Source: Rhodopseudomonas faecalis
Lineage (GTDB): Bacteria > Pseudomonadota > Alphaproteobacteria > Rhizobiales > Xanthobacteraceae
Length of the DNA: 64,000 nucleotides
Assembly (NCBI RefSeq): GCF_003217325.1
Contig: NZ_QJTI01000003.1
Coordinates: 124,001 to 188,000, forward strand
Direction of reading: 5' to 3'
Part shown: positions 52,956 to 63,341 of the stretch, piece after piece
How the letters are laid out: every line of letters begins with the position of its first letter
How positions within the stretch are numbered: position 1 is the stretch's first letter
Translations under genes and position numbers: made by a program
The notes under the pieces: generated by a model
Told to the model about the DNA's origin: nothing
The model's database searches: none
What the model saw: the letters and a program-made list of their open reading frames with translations, nothing else

Positions 52956-55238
52956 TCACACCTCCGGTGCGGCGCGGCGCACAGCAAAACTCGCCGTCAG
53001 CGGTGCCGTTGAGTCGCTGCCGACAAACACGTCGAACGGCGATTCATCCTGCACCCAGTCGCGCGCGGCCGCGTTCCAATAGCGAAGCTGCTGCGGGCCG
53101 AGCGCGAACTGCACCGTGCACCGCTTGCCGGGCTCCAGCGTGACGCGCTGAAACCCTTTCAGCTCGCGCACCGGGCGCGCCGCGCTGCCATAGCGCTGAT
53201 GGATATAGAGCTGCACGACCTCATCAGCGGTGCACTTGCCGGTGTTGCAGACCTCGACGCTGACTTGCAGCGTCTCGCCCGGCGCGATCTCCGCCCTATC
53301 GAAGCTCAGCCCGACAAACGCAAAGCTGCTGTAGCTGAGCCCAAAGCCGAACGGATAAAGCGGGCTATTCGGCTCGTTCCAATAACGCTGCTCGGCCTTG
53401 TGCGGCTGATGCGACTTCAGCCGCGCATAGGGCAGCGGCAACTGGCCGATATTGCGCGGCCAGTTGAACGGCAGCTTGCCGCCCGGCGACACATGGCCGA
53501 ACAACAGATAGGCGATCGCGGTGCCGCCCTGTGTGCCGGGATACCAAATCGTCATCAGCGCCTGCGGCGTGCTGCCCTTGAGATCGAGCGGCCGCGCGCT
53601 CATCAGCAGCAGCACGGTCGGCGTGCCGGTGGCTAGCACCGCATCGAGCAATTGCTGCTGACGGCCGGGCAGATCGAGCGAGGAGCGCGAGGCGTTTTCG
53701 CCGATCATGATCTGCGCTTCGCCAAGCACCAGGATCGCGACCTCGGCGCCGCGCGCCAGCTCGGCGGCGCGGGCGATCTCCGACTCGTCATCGACTTCGA
53801 TGCGCGGCGCCTGCTTGTGCTCGGGGCTTTCGAAGATCGAGCGGAATTGCCGTGCCGGCACGCTGACGCCGGGCGAATACGCAACCTGCACCTGATCGCC
53901 GAGCGCCGCCTTGATGCCGGCCAGCACCGTGACCGTTTCCTGATCGTCCTGCGCAAAAATCCACGGCCCCGAACTGTCGCGCGCGGCATCGGCGAACGGA
54001 CCGATCACCGCGACCGAACGCAGCGCTTCAGCATTGAGCGGCAGCAGCTGATTTTCATTGCGCAGCAGCACCACTGATCGCTCTGCGGCCAGCCGCGCGA
54101 CGGCGCGGTGCTGCGGATCGCTCAGCACCGCACGCGCGCGCGCAATATCGACATAAGGCTGCTCGAACAGCCCCATGCGGATTTTCGCTGCCAGCACGCG
54201 GCGCACGGCAGTGTCGAGCTCGGCCATGGTGATGCGGCCATCGGCCAGCGCCTCGGGCAGCCGCTTGTAGGCCGATTGCCCGAATGGCGGCGCCATCTCC
54301 ATATCGACGCCGGCCTGCAGCGCGCGCACGCCGGCCTCGGTGAGATCGGCGGCAACGCCATGGGTGGTGAGGTCGGCCGCGGCGCCAGCATCGGTGACCA
54401 CAAAGCCGTCGAAGCCGAGCGTGCCGCGCAGCACCGTGGTCAGCAGCCAGCGATTGCCAGTGGCCGGGATGCCGTTCAGCCCCATATAGGCGGTCATGAC
54501 ATTGCCGGCGCCGGCGTCGATCGCGGCCTTGAACGGCGGCAGATACACGTTCCACAGCTCGCTATCCGACAGATTGACCTCGTCATAATCGCGGCCGCCG
54601 AGCGCCGCGCCATAGCCGGCAAAATGTTTCGGACCAGCGATCACGCGGTCCGGGCTGCCGAGATACGGCCCCTGGAAGCCGCGCACCTGCGCCGCCGCCA
54701 TCGCCGCGCCGAGATAAGGGTCTTCGCCCGCGCTTTCGATCAAGCGGCCCCAGCGCGGATCGCGCGCGATATCGACCATCGGCGCAAACGCCCAATGCAG
54801 ACCGATCGCGCGCGCTTCGGCAGCCGCCACCGCCTGCCCCTGCTCGACCAGCTCCGGGTCCCAGCTCGCCGCCATCGCGATCGGCACCGGCATCACGGTG
54901 TGAAAGCCATGGACGATGTCGAAGCCGAACAACAGCGGAATGCCGAGCCGGGTCTGTTCGACCGCGATGCGTTGCAGGCGATTGATGTCCTCAGGATCGG
55001 TCACGAACAGCAGCGAGCCGGCGCGCCCCGCCGCCACCTCGGCCTCGACGCGCTTGGCCTCATCCTGCGAGGTCAGGAAATCGAAATACTGGGTGATCTG
55101 CCCCGCCTTTTCCTCGACGGTCATCTGCGCCAGTAGAGCATCGACGCGGGCGCGCACCACGGCGTCGTCCAGCGCTGCGGCGGGCGCCTCGCCCTCGTTC
55201 AAAACTGAACCGCTCGATCCCGGCTGGTTGATGTTCAT
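52956..55238 (-). CDS. Beta-glucosidase, glycoside hydrolase family 3, BglX type (760 aa)
   Basis: Hydrolyses beta-linked glucosides. Order of parts: N-terminal GH3 barrel (RVDALLAQMTVEEKAGQ, then LLFGFDIVHGF, GPKHFAGYGAALGGRDYDE), the nucleophile region GFDGFVVTDAGAA with Asp in place, the alpha/beta sandwich (VAVIGPFAD) and a C-terminal fibronectin type III-like domain (VEVCNTGKCTADEVVQLYI). The nucleophile context TDAG differs from the more usual SDW. No signal peptide is seen, so it is probably cytoplasmic although BglX is usually exported. The start at 55238 has AAGGAAC upstream. Confidence 0.92.
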   Translation of the reverse strand: MNINQPGSSGSVLNEGEAPAAALDDAVVRARVDALLAQMTVEEKAGQITQYFDFLTSQDEAKRVEAEVAAGRAGSLLFVTDPEDINRLQRIAVEQTRLGIPLLFGFDIVHGFHTVMPVPIAMAASWDPELVEQGQAVAAAEARAIGLHWAFAPMVDIARDPRWGRLIESAGEDPYLGAAMAAAQVRGFQGPYLGSPDRVIAGPKHFAGYGAALGGRDYDEVNLSDSELWNVYLPPFKAAIDAGAGNVMTAYMGLNGIPATGNRWLLTTVLRGTLGFDGFVVTDAGAAADLTTHGVAADLTEAGVRALQAGVDMEMAPPFGQSAYKRLPEALADGRITMAELDTAVRRVLAAKIRMGLFEQPYVDIARARAVLSDPQHRAVARLAAERSVVLLRNENQLLPLNAEALRSVAVIGPFADAARDSSGPWIFAQDDQETVTVLAGIKAALGDQVQVAYSPGVSVPARQFRSIFESPEHKQAPRIEVDDESEIARAAELARGAEVAILVLGEAQIMIGENASRSSLDLPGRQQQLLDAVLATGTPTVLLLMSARPLDLKGSTPQALMTIWYPGTQGGTAIAYLLFGHVSPGGKLPFNWPRNIGQLPLPYARLKSHQPHKAEQRYWNEPNSPLYPFGFGLSYSSFAFVGLSFDRAEIAPGETLQVSVEVCNTGKCTADEVVQLYIHQRYGSAARPVRELKGFQRVTLEPGKRCTVQFALGPQQLRYWNAAARDWVQDESPFDVFVGSDSTAPLTASFAVRRAAPEV

Positions 55239-55830
55239 GTTCGTTCCTTGACAGAGTGTATTGCTGCCGCAAAAGGCCACTTCGAACGGCAGATCAGGTT
55301 CGCATCATCGGCTCAAGTGTCGTTGGCGCAGATCATCTCCTCATCTCCGGCAGCATTGCTGCGTGCAGATCGGCTTCGCGCTGCGAGGACGACGGCGGCG
55401 TGCCGATCGCGTCACACTGGCGCATCAAGCTTTCATGTCAACTGCGGTGGACCGCGACAAACCGTGTCACGACGCATGCCGCGCTGTCATTGACGCGCAG
55501 CATTGCTGCAACTGCGCTCGTTGCACTGCACGCGATTGCTCGATTTGTCAGCAATGTCAGCGGTCGCCGCGGAATTAGTAACTGCGTGATGGGACATGGT
55601 GACGCATCGATTACCACTGCAGTGCGGGAGATGCGGACAATGGCAACGATCATCGTGACTTGCTACGCTGCGCACAGCAGATATGCTGTCGCGGCAGCTT
55701 GACATATACGAAGGTTTCGGTTGACCCGACCGAGCCTCACCGGTCACCTTTCTAACAAAATGCAAGAGTTCGGCCTGCAATCAACTGATTGCCTTCTGCA
55801 CGAACCATCAACACACATTGGAGAGGAAAT
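55239..55830. other. Intergenic region between the beta-glucosidase and the Liv operon
   Basis: A 592-base divergent gap that contains no convincing gene. A possible -35 box TTGACA is at 55699-55704, 17 bases before a weak TGACCC, so a promoter for the binding protein may lie near 55700, but this is weak. Base composition is lower in GC than the genes. GGAGAGG precedes the 55831 start. Confidence 0.45.
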
Positions 55831-57180
55831 ATGTCCCAAAGGAAAACGACGCTCGACCGTCGCACGATTCTCAAGGCCGGCGCAGGCGGCGCTCTGGCGT
55901 TGGCTGCGCCGATGTCATTCATCCGCGGCGCCTGGGCCGACGACTTCTGCAACATGCCGAAGGGCTCGACCGTCACCTTCGGCTTCAATATTCCGCTCAC
56001 CGGCCCCTATGCCGACGAAGGCAATGACGAGCTGCGCGCCTATCAGCTCGCCGTCAAGCATCTGAACGGCGAAGGCGACGGCGGCATGCTGAAAACCATG
56101 AAGCCGCTGGCGCTGAAGGGCAATGGCGTGCTCGGCAAGAAGGTCGCGTTCGTCTCCGGCGATACCCAGACCAAGGCTGACGCGGCGCGCGCCTCCGCCA
56201 AGCGCATGATCGAGAAGGACGGCGCGGTGATGATCACCGGCGGTTCGTCCTCGGCCGAAGCGGTCGCGGTGCAGTCGCTGTGTCACGACATCGGCGTGAT
56301 CTTCATGGCCGGCCTGACCCACTCCAACGACACCACCGGCAAGGACAAGCGCGCTTACGGCTTCCGCCACTTCTTCAACGCCTATATGTCGGGCGTCGCG
56401 CTCGGCCCGGTGCTGGCCGAAGCCTATGGCAAGGACCGCGCGGCCTATCATCTCACCGCCGACTACACCTGGGGCTGGACGCAGGAAGAGTCGATCAAGG
56501 ACGCTACCGAGAAGCAGGGCTGGAAGACCATCAAGGCGGTCCGCACGCCGCTCGGTGCCGGCGACTTCTCGCAATACATCACCCCGGTGCTCAATTCGGG
56601 CGCGGACGTGCTGATCCTGAACCACTACGGCAAGGACATGATCAACTCCTTGACCCAGGCGGTGCAGTTCGGCCTGCGCGAAAAGATGGCGAACGGCAAG
56701 AAGTTCGAAATCGTGGTGCCGCTGTTCTCCGAACTGATGGCCCAGGGCGCCGGCGACAACATCAAGGGCATCATCGGCACTGCCAACTGGGACTGGAAGC
56801 TCGAGGACGAAGCGACCCGCGCTTTCACCAAGTCGTTCGGCGCCGCTTACGGCACCCCGCCCTCGCAGGCCGCGCAGACCTGCTACGTGCAGGCCATCCT
56901 GTATGCCGACGCTTGCGAGCGCGCCGGTACCTTCAATCCGACCCAGGTGATCAAGGCTCTCGAGGGCTTTGAATTCGACGGCCTCGGCAACGGCAAGACG
57001 CTGTATCGCGGCGCCGATCACCAGTGCTTCAAGGACGTGCTGGTCGTGCAGGGTAAGGACAACCCCAAGGACAAGTACGATCTGTTGAACATCAAGAAGA
57101 TCGTCGCGGCCAAGGACGTCACTTACGATCCCGCCATTTTTGGCGGCGAACTCGGATCGAGCGAAGCCAAGAAGTGCTGA
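55831..57180 (+). CDS. Branched-chain amino acid-type ABC substrate-binding protein (449 aa)
   Basis: The periplasmic receptor of the Liv-type importer encoded downstream. The N-terminus has a twin-arginine signal (LDRRTILKAGAGGALALAAP, cleavage near AWADD), so it is likely exported folded by the Tat system. The mature protein begins STVTFGFNIPLTGPYADEGN. It has four Cys near the ends (DFCNMPKG and EAKKC at the terminus). Type I fold of this length suggests an amide or organic acid ligand. GGAGAGG lies 5 bases before the ATG at 55831. A hairpin and a 390-base gap separate it from the permease genes. Confidence 0.9.
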   Translation: MSQRKTTLDRRTILKAGAGGALALAAPMSFIRGAWADDFCNMPKGSTVTFGFNIPLTGPYADEGNDELRAYQLAVKHLNGEGDGGMLKTMKPLALKGNGVLGKKVAFVSGDTQTKADAARASAKRMIEKDGAVMITGGSSSAEAVAVQSLCHDIGVIFMAGLTHSNDTTGKDKRAYGFRHFFNAYMSGVALGPVLAEAYGKDRAAYHLTADYTWGWTQEESIKDATEKQGWKTIKAVRTPLGAGDFSQYITPVLNSGADVLILNHYGKDMINSLTQAVQFGLREKMANGKKFEIVVPLFSELMAQGAGDNIKGIIGTANWDWKLEDEATRAFTKSFGAAYGTPPSQAAQTCYVQAILYADACERAGTFNPTQVIKALEGFEFDGLGNGKTLYRGADHQCFKDVLVVQGKDNPKDKYDLLNIKKIVAAKDVTYDPAIFGGELGSSEAKKC

Positions 57181-57182
57181 TC

Positions 57183-57212
57183 GCGGCCGGGACTGGATCA
57201 GTCCCGCCGCTT
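57183..57212 (+). terminator. Attenuating hairpin after the binding-protein gene
   Basis: The pair CGGCCGGGACT / AGTCCCGCCG with one bulge lies 3 bases past the stop. It is likely a partial stop or stability hairpin that keeps the binding protein more abundant than the permeases. Confidence 0.6.
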
Positions 57213-57317
57213 TGACGTGTCTCCGGTCGACTGCGCCCCAGGTGCAGCCGGCCGGTCCGTGTCACTCGCAGCGCCGGGCGATCACCGCACGCTGCGACGA
57301 CACGGCGACACGGCCTA

Positions 57318-57465
57318 AGCAAAACGCGACTTAGCAAGATTCGACCTAAGCAAGACGCGACTTAACAAGACGCGACATAACAACGTCAGAACAGAAACGT
57401 CGGGCCACACACGTCGGAACAGACACGTCACAACACCTGACGTGGGACCCCAGACGTAGCAACGA
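57318..57465. repeat. Degenerate short tandem repeats between the binding-protein and permease genes
   Basis: A unit of about 15 bases, near AGCAAGACGCGACTTA, recurs about four times from 57318 (AAGCAAAACGCGACTTAG, AGCAAGATTCGACCTA, AGCAAGACGCGACTTA, ACAAGACGCGACATA), then merges into repeated ACGTCGGAACAGAC-like units up to about 57465. The purpose is unknown; there are no even spacers of CRISPR type. Confidence 0.65.
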
Positions 57466-57570
57466 CGATTGCCTCTCATGCCGTCTCGCCGCCTGGTGGC
57501 GCCGGGACGGAACGATGCGCAGTGCCACGGCCGGCTCGATGAGCTGTCCTTGCGGAAGGTTGGGCGACGA

Positions 57571-58578
57571 ATGGACGCATTTATTCTTCAGATATTGAAC
57601 GGTCTCGACAAGGGCGGCGCCTATGCGCTGATTGCCCTCGGTCTGACGCTGGCTTTTGGCACGCTCGGCGTCGTCAACTTCGCGCATGGCGCGTTGTTCA
57701 TGCTCGGCGCGTTCTGCGCGGTGACGCTGAACAAGATCCTGACCTATGAGATCGTCCGCATCGATCCGACCCGCACCACGCCATGGGGATCGCCGCTTGA
57801 GGTGAAGACGCCCTATGTGCAGGCCATGCTCGGCGACTGGGGCAAGTTTCTGATCGACTATTCCGTTCCGGTGTCGATCCTGCTGGCGATTCCGGTGATG
57901 CTGCTGATCGGCCTGGTGCTGGAACGCGGCCTGATCCGCTTCTTCTACAAACGCCCGCACGCCGACCAGATCCTGGTGACGTTCGGCCTCGCGATCGTGC
58001 TGCAGGAAATCGTCAAGCAGATCTTTGGCGCCAACCCGATCCCGCAGGTGGCACCGCATATCGTGTCCGGCAGCCTCTCGCTGACCGACACCATCGTCTA
58101 TCCGTACTGGCGCATCGTCTATCTGGCGTTCTCGGTGGTGGTGATCGGCGCGGTGTTTGCCTTCCTGCAGCTCACCACCTTCGGCATGGTGGTGCGCGCC
58201 GGCATGCAGGACCGCGAAACGGTCGGCCTGCTCGGCATCAATATCGAACGGCGTTTCACCATCGTATTCGGCCTCGCGGCCGTGGTCGCTGGCCTCGCCG
58301 GCGTGATGTACACGCCGATATTACCGCCCGATTATCACATGGGCATGGACTTCCTGGTGCTGTCCTTCGTGGTGGTGGTGGTCGGCGGCATGGGCTCGCT
58401 GCCCGGCGCCGTGCTAGCCGGCTTCCTGCTCGGCATCGTGCAGTCATTCGCGTCGATGAACGAGGTCAAGGCGCTGCTGCCCGGCATCGACCAGATCATC
58501 ATCTATTTGATTGCCGTCATCATTCTGCTGGTTCGGCCACGCGGACTGCTCGGCCGCAAGGGCGTGATGGAGAGCTAG
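57571..58578 (+). CDS. livH: Branched-chain amino acid-type ABC permease LivH (335 aa)
   Basis: The first membrane subunit of the importer, with about eight helices and the EAA-like loop [19 protein letters not shown]. The opening [27 protein letters not shown] is typical of LivH. The start at 57571 is chosen because the conserved sequence begins there. It is followed by livM after 4 bases, so the four genes livH-livM-livG-livF form one tight operon with the binding protein upstream. Confidence 0.95.
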   Translation: MDAFILQILNGLDKGGAYALIALGLTLAFGTLGVVNFAHGALFMLGAFCAVTLNKILTYEIVRIDPTRTTPWGSPLEVKTPYVQAMLGDWGKFLIDYSVPVSILLAIPVMLLIGLVLERGLIRFFYKRPHADQILVTFGLAIVLQEIVKQIFGANPIPQVAPHIVSGSLSLTDTIVYPYWRIVYLAFSVVVIGAVFAFLQLTTFGMVVRAGMQDRETVGLLGINIERRFTIVFGLAAVVAGLAGVMYTPILPPDYHMGMDFLVLSFVVVVVGGMGSLPGAVLAGFLLGIVQSFASMNEVKALLPGIDQIIIYLIAVIILLVRPRGLLGRKGVMES

Positions 58579-58582
58579 TCAG

Positions 58583-59806
58583 ATGAAGCACATTACCAAA
58601 ACCGCAGATTTCATTCTGCTCGGCTGTTTCGCGCTCGCGGTGGCGCTCGGCCCGTTCATCTTCGCGCCGATCGGCGCCGGATATCCGGACCTGCTGCAGA
58701 AGTTCGCGATCTACGGCATCTTCGCGATCGGCTTCAACATCCTGTTCGGCCTCACCGGCTATCTGTCATTCGGCCACGCCGCGTTTCTCGGCGTCGGCTC
58801 CTATGCCGCGGTGTGGTCGTTCAAGCTGGTGTCGATGGAGCTATTGCCGGCAATCGGGCTGTCGGTGCTGCTGGCCGGCCTGCTCGCGCTCGCGATCGGC
58901 TTCGTCAGTCTGCGGCGATCGGGCATCTACTTCTCGATCCTGACGCTGGCGTTCGCGCAGATGTGCTACAACATGGCCTATTCGGTGCTGACGCCGATCA
59001 CCAACGGTGAAACCGGCTTGCGCGTGCTGCGCACTGACCCGCGCTATCTCGACGCCGCGATCGGCTATTCGGCGAAGGCGCCGACGCTGTTCGGCCTCGA
59101 GATCACCGGCTGGACTGGCTATTACATCTGCGGCGTGGTGCTGATTGCCGCATTCGGCCTGTCGATCGCGATCTTCCGCTCGCCGTTCGGCATGACGCTG
59201 CGCGCCATCAAGTCCAACCAGAACCGGATGGGCTACACCGGCTTCAACTCCCGGCCCTATCTGCTCAGCGCGTTCGTGATGTCTGGCATGTTCGCCGGTC
59301 TCGCCGGCGCGCTGCTAGCCGCCACCGACCCGCTGGCAGGCGCGGAGCGCATGCAGTGGACCGCGTCGGGCGAAGTGGTGCTGATGACCATTCTCGGCGG
59401 CGCCGGCACCCTGCTCGGCCCGGTGATCGGCACCGGCATCATCAAATACTTCGAGAACATCTTCTCGGCCTATAACGAGAACATGCTGAGCGCGATGTTC
59501 TCGTTCCTGCCGGATGGCGTGCGCGAACCGCTGGTGAAGTTCATGAGCCTGTTCGTCGGCGACGGCTGGCAGCTCACCCTCGGCCTGATCTTCATGGCGG
59601 TGGTGATCTTCTTGCCCGGCGGCGTGATGGAAGGCGTGATGCGGCTGTTCCGGGTCAAGCGCACCCCGCGGGTGCGCTCGCTCGGCGACTCGCCGCAGCG
59701 CGACATGCTCGGCGAAAGCATCATCGAGGATATGCCGTCGGACTATGACTCCTCCGGCGCCCACAAACATCCCGCCAAGAACAACGTGACTCCGGTGGCG
59801 CCATGA
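58583..59806 (+). CDS. livM: Branched-chain amino acid-type ABC permease LivM (407 aa)
   Basis: The second membrane subunit. Helices follow [28 protein letters not shown], and the ATPase-docking loop is [19 protein letters not shown]-terminal extension of about 70 residues ([20 protein letters not shown] and onward) is hydrophilic and longer than in E. coli LivM. It overlaps livG by four bases (ATGA). Confidence 0.95.
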   Translation: MKHITKTADFILLGCFALAVALGPFIFAPIGAGYPDLLQKFAIYGIFAIGFNILFGLTGYLSFGHAAFLGVGSYAAVWSFKLVSMELLPAIGLSVLLAGLLALAIGFVSLRRSGIYFSILTLAFAQMCYNMAYSVLTPITNGETGLRVLRTDPRYLDAAIGYSAKAPTLFGLEITGWTGYYICGVVLIAAFGLSIAIFRSPFGMTLRAIKSNQNRMGYTGFNSRPYLLSAFVMSGMFAGLAGALLAATDPLAGAERMQWTASGEVVLMTILGGAGTLLGPVIGTGIIKYFENIFSAYNENMLSAMFSFLPDGVREPLVKFMSLFVGDGWQLTLGLIFMAVVIFLPGGVMEGVMRLFRVKRTPRVRSLGDSPQRDMLGESIIEDMPSDYDSSGAHKHPAKNNVTPVAP

Positions 59807-60563
59807 ACCCGACCCTGCTGCATATTGACAATGTCCATAAGACGTTCGCCGGCCTGCACGCGCTCAGCGACGTCAACCTCGATATTCGCGAGGGCGAGAC
59901 CCACGCGATTATCGGCCCGAACGGTGCCGGCAAATCGACGCTGCTCAATGTCTGCGTCGGCGTGATCGCGCCGACCAAGGGCAAGGTGCTGTTCGACGGC
60001 CAGCAGCTCACCGGGCGCCGGCCGTTCGAGATCAACCAGCTCGGCGTGGCGCGCGTGTTTCAGACGCCGGAGATTTTTGGCGATCTGACCGTAATCGAGA
60101 ACGTGATGATGGCGATGCTGTCGCATCGCGACGGCGCGTTCCGGCTGCGGCTCTTGTCGCGCTTTGACGAGCGCGGCCAGGTTGGCCGGCGCGCCGCCAA
60201 GGCGCTGGCCGATCTCGGGCTCGGCGATCATTTGCATCACCTGGCGGGCGCGCTGTCGCGTGGCGACAAGCGGCGGCTCGAGCTGGTGATGAGTCTGGCG
60301 CAGGACCCGAAGATGCTGCTGCTGGATGAGCCGACCGCGGGCATGGCCCGCGCCGACACCAACACCACCATCGACATTTTGCGCGACATCAAGCGCAAGA
60401 CCGGGATCACCATCGTCATCATCGAACACGACATGCATGTCGTGTTCTCGCTCGCCGACCGCATCACCGTGCTGGCCGGCGGACGGGTGATCGCTCAGGG
60501 CGTGCCTGAGGAGATCAAGGGCAATCCCAAGGTGATCGAAGCCTATCTCGGCGAGGAGCAGGT

Positions 60564-60567
<4 letters not shown>
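59803..60567 (+). CDS. livG: Branched-chain amino acid-type ABC ATP-binding protein LivG (254 aa)
   Basis: Cytoplasmic ATPase with Walker [11 protein letters not shown]-loop RVFQTPEIF, Walker [12 protein letters not shown] and switch His IEHDMHV. The ABC signature is [16 protein letters not shown], a variant of the usual LSGGQ that I have seen in this subgroup. It overlaps livF by four bases. Confidence 0.95.
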
Positions 60568-61316
<749 letters not shown>

Positions 61317-61336
61317 TCGATCGTTGCCACGACAAC

Positions 61337-61375
61337 GGTCTTAGCGGCTCTGAGAACCGCTAAGACCTTTTTTTT
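61337..61375 (+). terminator. Terminator of the Liv operon
   Basis: A perfect 11-bp stem (61337-61347 GGTCTTAGCGG with 61357-61367) is followed by eight T residues, 20 bases after the livF stop. Confidence 0.96.
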
Positions 61376-61462
61376 GGGGCTCAAGAGCCCTCATGATTTT
61401 TGGGAAGCCTGCCAGACATCGATGACGATGTTGCCGCTGGAAAGCTGCAACGCTCCCTGTTG

Positions 61463-61645
61463 TCCCTCCCCCTTGTGAGGAGGTGGACGGCCCGATGACA
61501 ATCGGGCCGGACGGGTGGGGGTGTCATCAGGCGAGCTCCGGAGCCTACGAGGCAACGCCGGGCGCATAGCCCCCACCCCGGCGCTTCGCGCCGCCCCTCC
61601 CCACCGCTCCGACACCGCTCCGCGGGGGGAGGGAGCACGCGCAAC
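61463..61645. repeat. Intergenic repeat, family C (copy 2)
   Basis: CCCTCCCCCTTGTGAGGAGG, a CCCGATGACAATCGGGCCGG hairpin and GGGTGGGG, then CCCACCCCGGCGCTTCGCGC and CCGCGGGGGGAGGG. It has the same order of parts as 21835-22012. It fills the gap 61317-61691 together with the Liv terminator. Confidence 0.8.
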
Positions 61646-61691
61646 TTTAGATGCGGCGCTTGCTGCTAACGCCACAAGAGGCGCCCCACGA

Positions 61692-62756
61692 TCACCCCAG
61701 TTCCGGGCGACTGTCGCTTTGCTTGGCGGCGCCAAAAATGTCCCAAACTGCGATGAACATCGCCGCGATCACCGGGCCGAGGATGAAGCCGTTCAGGCCG
61801 AACACGTTGATGCCGCCGAGCGTTGAGATCAGCACCACATAGTCCGGCATCTTGGTGTCTTTGCCGACCAGCACCGGCCGCAGCAGATTGTCCACCAACC
61901 CGATCACGAACGCGCCATAGGCGAACAGCACCACGCCTTTCCAGACCGCGCCGGTGGCGAGCAGATAGATCGCGATCGGCACCCAGACCAGGCCCGCGCC
62001 GACCGCCGGCAGCAGCGACAGAAACGCCATCACCACCGCCCACAGCAGCGCGCCGCCGATGCCGAGCGCCCACAGCATCAGCCCGCCGAGCGCGCCCTGC
62101 AGCATGGCGATCACCATGTTGCCCTTGATGGTGGCGCGGATCACCACGATGAATTTCAGCAACAATTCATTGAGCTGATGCTCATGCAGCGGCAGCACGC
62201 CGCGAATCCGGCGCGTCAGCTTCTCGCCGTCGCGGAACAGAAAGAACAGCAGATACAGCATCACGCCGAGATTGATGACGAACTCAAAAGTGTTTTGGCC
62301 GATGGTCAGCGCCTGCCCGGCCAGAAACTGGCTGCTCTTGAGCAGGCCATCTGACAATTGCTGCTGCAATGCGCCGAGATTGCCGATGTCGAACTCTTTC
62401 ACCAGATCGGTGACCCAGGACGGCAGCGCCGCGGTCGCCTCGCGGAACAGCCGCACCAGATCGATCTCACCCGATTGGAACCTTGCATAGGTGCGGGCCG
62501 CCTCCTTGGTCAGCGCCGCGCCGATCAGCGATAGCGGCAGCAGCACCATCATGATGATGATCGCCAGCGTCAGCAGCGCGGCGAGATTGTCGCGGCCGTT
62601 CAGGCGCTGCCACAGCCAGCGATGCAGCGGCGTGAACACGATCGCGATCACCACGCCCCACAACAGGCCGCTATAAAACGGCAACAACACCCAGCCAAAG
62701 GCCAGGGTCACCACCACGATCAGCAACACGAAGAACTTATTCTCGTCAGCGCGCAT
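61692..62756 (-). CDS. AI-2E / PerM family membrane protein (354 aa)
   Basis: A polytopic inner-membrane protein with about seven to eight helices. Family members (PerM, TqsA, YdiK) are proposed exporters of small molecules or sodium/proton exchangers. Landmarks are LPFYSGLLWGVVIAIVFTPL at the start and LSLLPAVGAGLVWVPIAIYL with NLLRPVLVGKDTKMPDYVVL towards the end. The start at 62756 (MRADENKFFV) lies inside the end of the upstream gene, an 11-base overlap, which suggests a shared transcript. The substrate is unknown. Confidence 0.87.
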   Translation of the reverse strand: MRADENKFFVLLIVVVTLAFGWVLLPFYSGLLWGVVIAIVFTPLHRWLWQRLNGRDNLAALLTLAIIIMMVLLPLSLIGAALTKEAARTYARFQSGEIDLVRLFREATAALPSWVTDLVKEFDIGNLGALQQQLSDGLLKSSQFLAGQALTIGQNTFEFVINLGVMLYLLFFLFRDGEKLTRRIRGVLPLHEHQLNELLLKFIVVIRATIKGNMVIAMLQGALGGLMLWALGIGGALLWAVVMAFLSLLPAVGAGLVWVPIAIYLLATGAVWKGVVLFAYGAFVIGLVDNLLRPVLVGKDTKMPDYVVLISTLGGINVFGLNGFILGPVIAAMFIAVWDIFGAAKQSDSRPELG

Positions 62757-63255
62757 GCGGACCGTTGTTTTGGAGACGGCAGGCGCTGACCACGCGCTGC
62801 ACCAGCGCGCGAGCGGTGTCGTGATCAGCGGCGAGCGCCGCCAGCCACAACAGCACGCCGCCATGGAACAGCGCGGCGCCGGAGCCGACTGCGGTGAGAT
62901 GCCAGATCACGCCGGGCCCGGCCATCATCAGCGCGCAGCCGGACGAATAGAGTAAGCCAAGCCAGATCGGCAACGGATGGCCGAGCCGCCAGGTGGTGAT
63001 CGCGAGCAGCGCGATGGCAATCACGGCCTTCACCACCGCCATGAACCGCAGCAGCATCGCAAGCTCGGCGTCGCTGCGCAGCAGTTCCGCTCCAGCCGGC
63101 GCCAATAGCAGGCCGGCCGCGGCAGCGATCATCGCCACCAGCAGCAGCGCCGGTTGCCAGAGGCTGCTGCGCCACAGCGGCGGCCGCGCGGCGGCGCGGG
63201 TCGCAGCATCTGCGGCGGCCCTTCGGTGCAAGGGGTAGCCGACGGCATCGGTCAT
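62746..63255 (-). CDS. Small membrane protein of unknown function (169 aa)
   Basis: It has about four hydrophobic helices (SLWQPALLLVAMIAAAAGLL, MLLRFMAVVKAVIAIALLAI, then PLPIWLGLLYSSGCALMMAG and an Ala-rich segment LFHGGVLLWLAALAA). I do not recognise it. The start at 63255 has GGAGG 5 bases upstream; a longer frame to 63342 is not supported. It overlaps the PerM-type gene by 11 bases and follows the DsbA-like gene after 83 bases. Confidence 0.72.
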   Translation of the reverse strand: MTDAVGYPLHRRAAADAATRAAARPPLWRSSLWQPALLLVAMIAAAAGLLLAPAGAELLRSDAELAMLLRFMAVVKAVIAIALLAITTWRLGHPLPIWLGLLYSSGCALMMAGPGVIWHLTAVGSGAALFHGGVLLWLAALAADHDTARALVQRVVSACRLQNNGPHAR

Positions 63256-63300
63256 CACCACCTCCGTGGGTCGATCAGCCACGCTAGCGCAACGTTGCCG

Positions 63301-63341
63301 GATCGGCAATTTCCCCGTCAGCGACGGAAATTGCCCGATCA
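63301..63341 (-). terminator. Hairpin at the end of the DsbA-like gene
   Basis: GATCGGCAATTTCCCCGTC and GACGGAAATTGCCCGATC are complementary with two mismatched positions and a 3-base loop. The stem overlaps the stop codon at 63339-63341. It may separate the DsbA-like gene from the two following genes. Confidence 0.55.

Noticed and set aside
55256-55702. Plus-strand frames in the gap before the Liv operon
   Set aside because: Several overlapping frames of equal length, no ribosome site and no motif; treated as non-coding.
57318-57465. Repeated units that could suggest a CRISPR array
   Set aside because: The units are adjacent and degenerate, with no unique spacers of constant length, and no cas genes are present.
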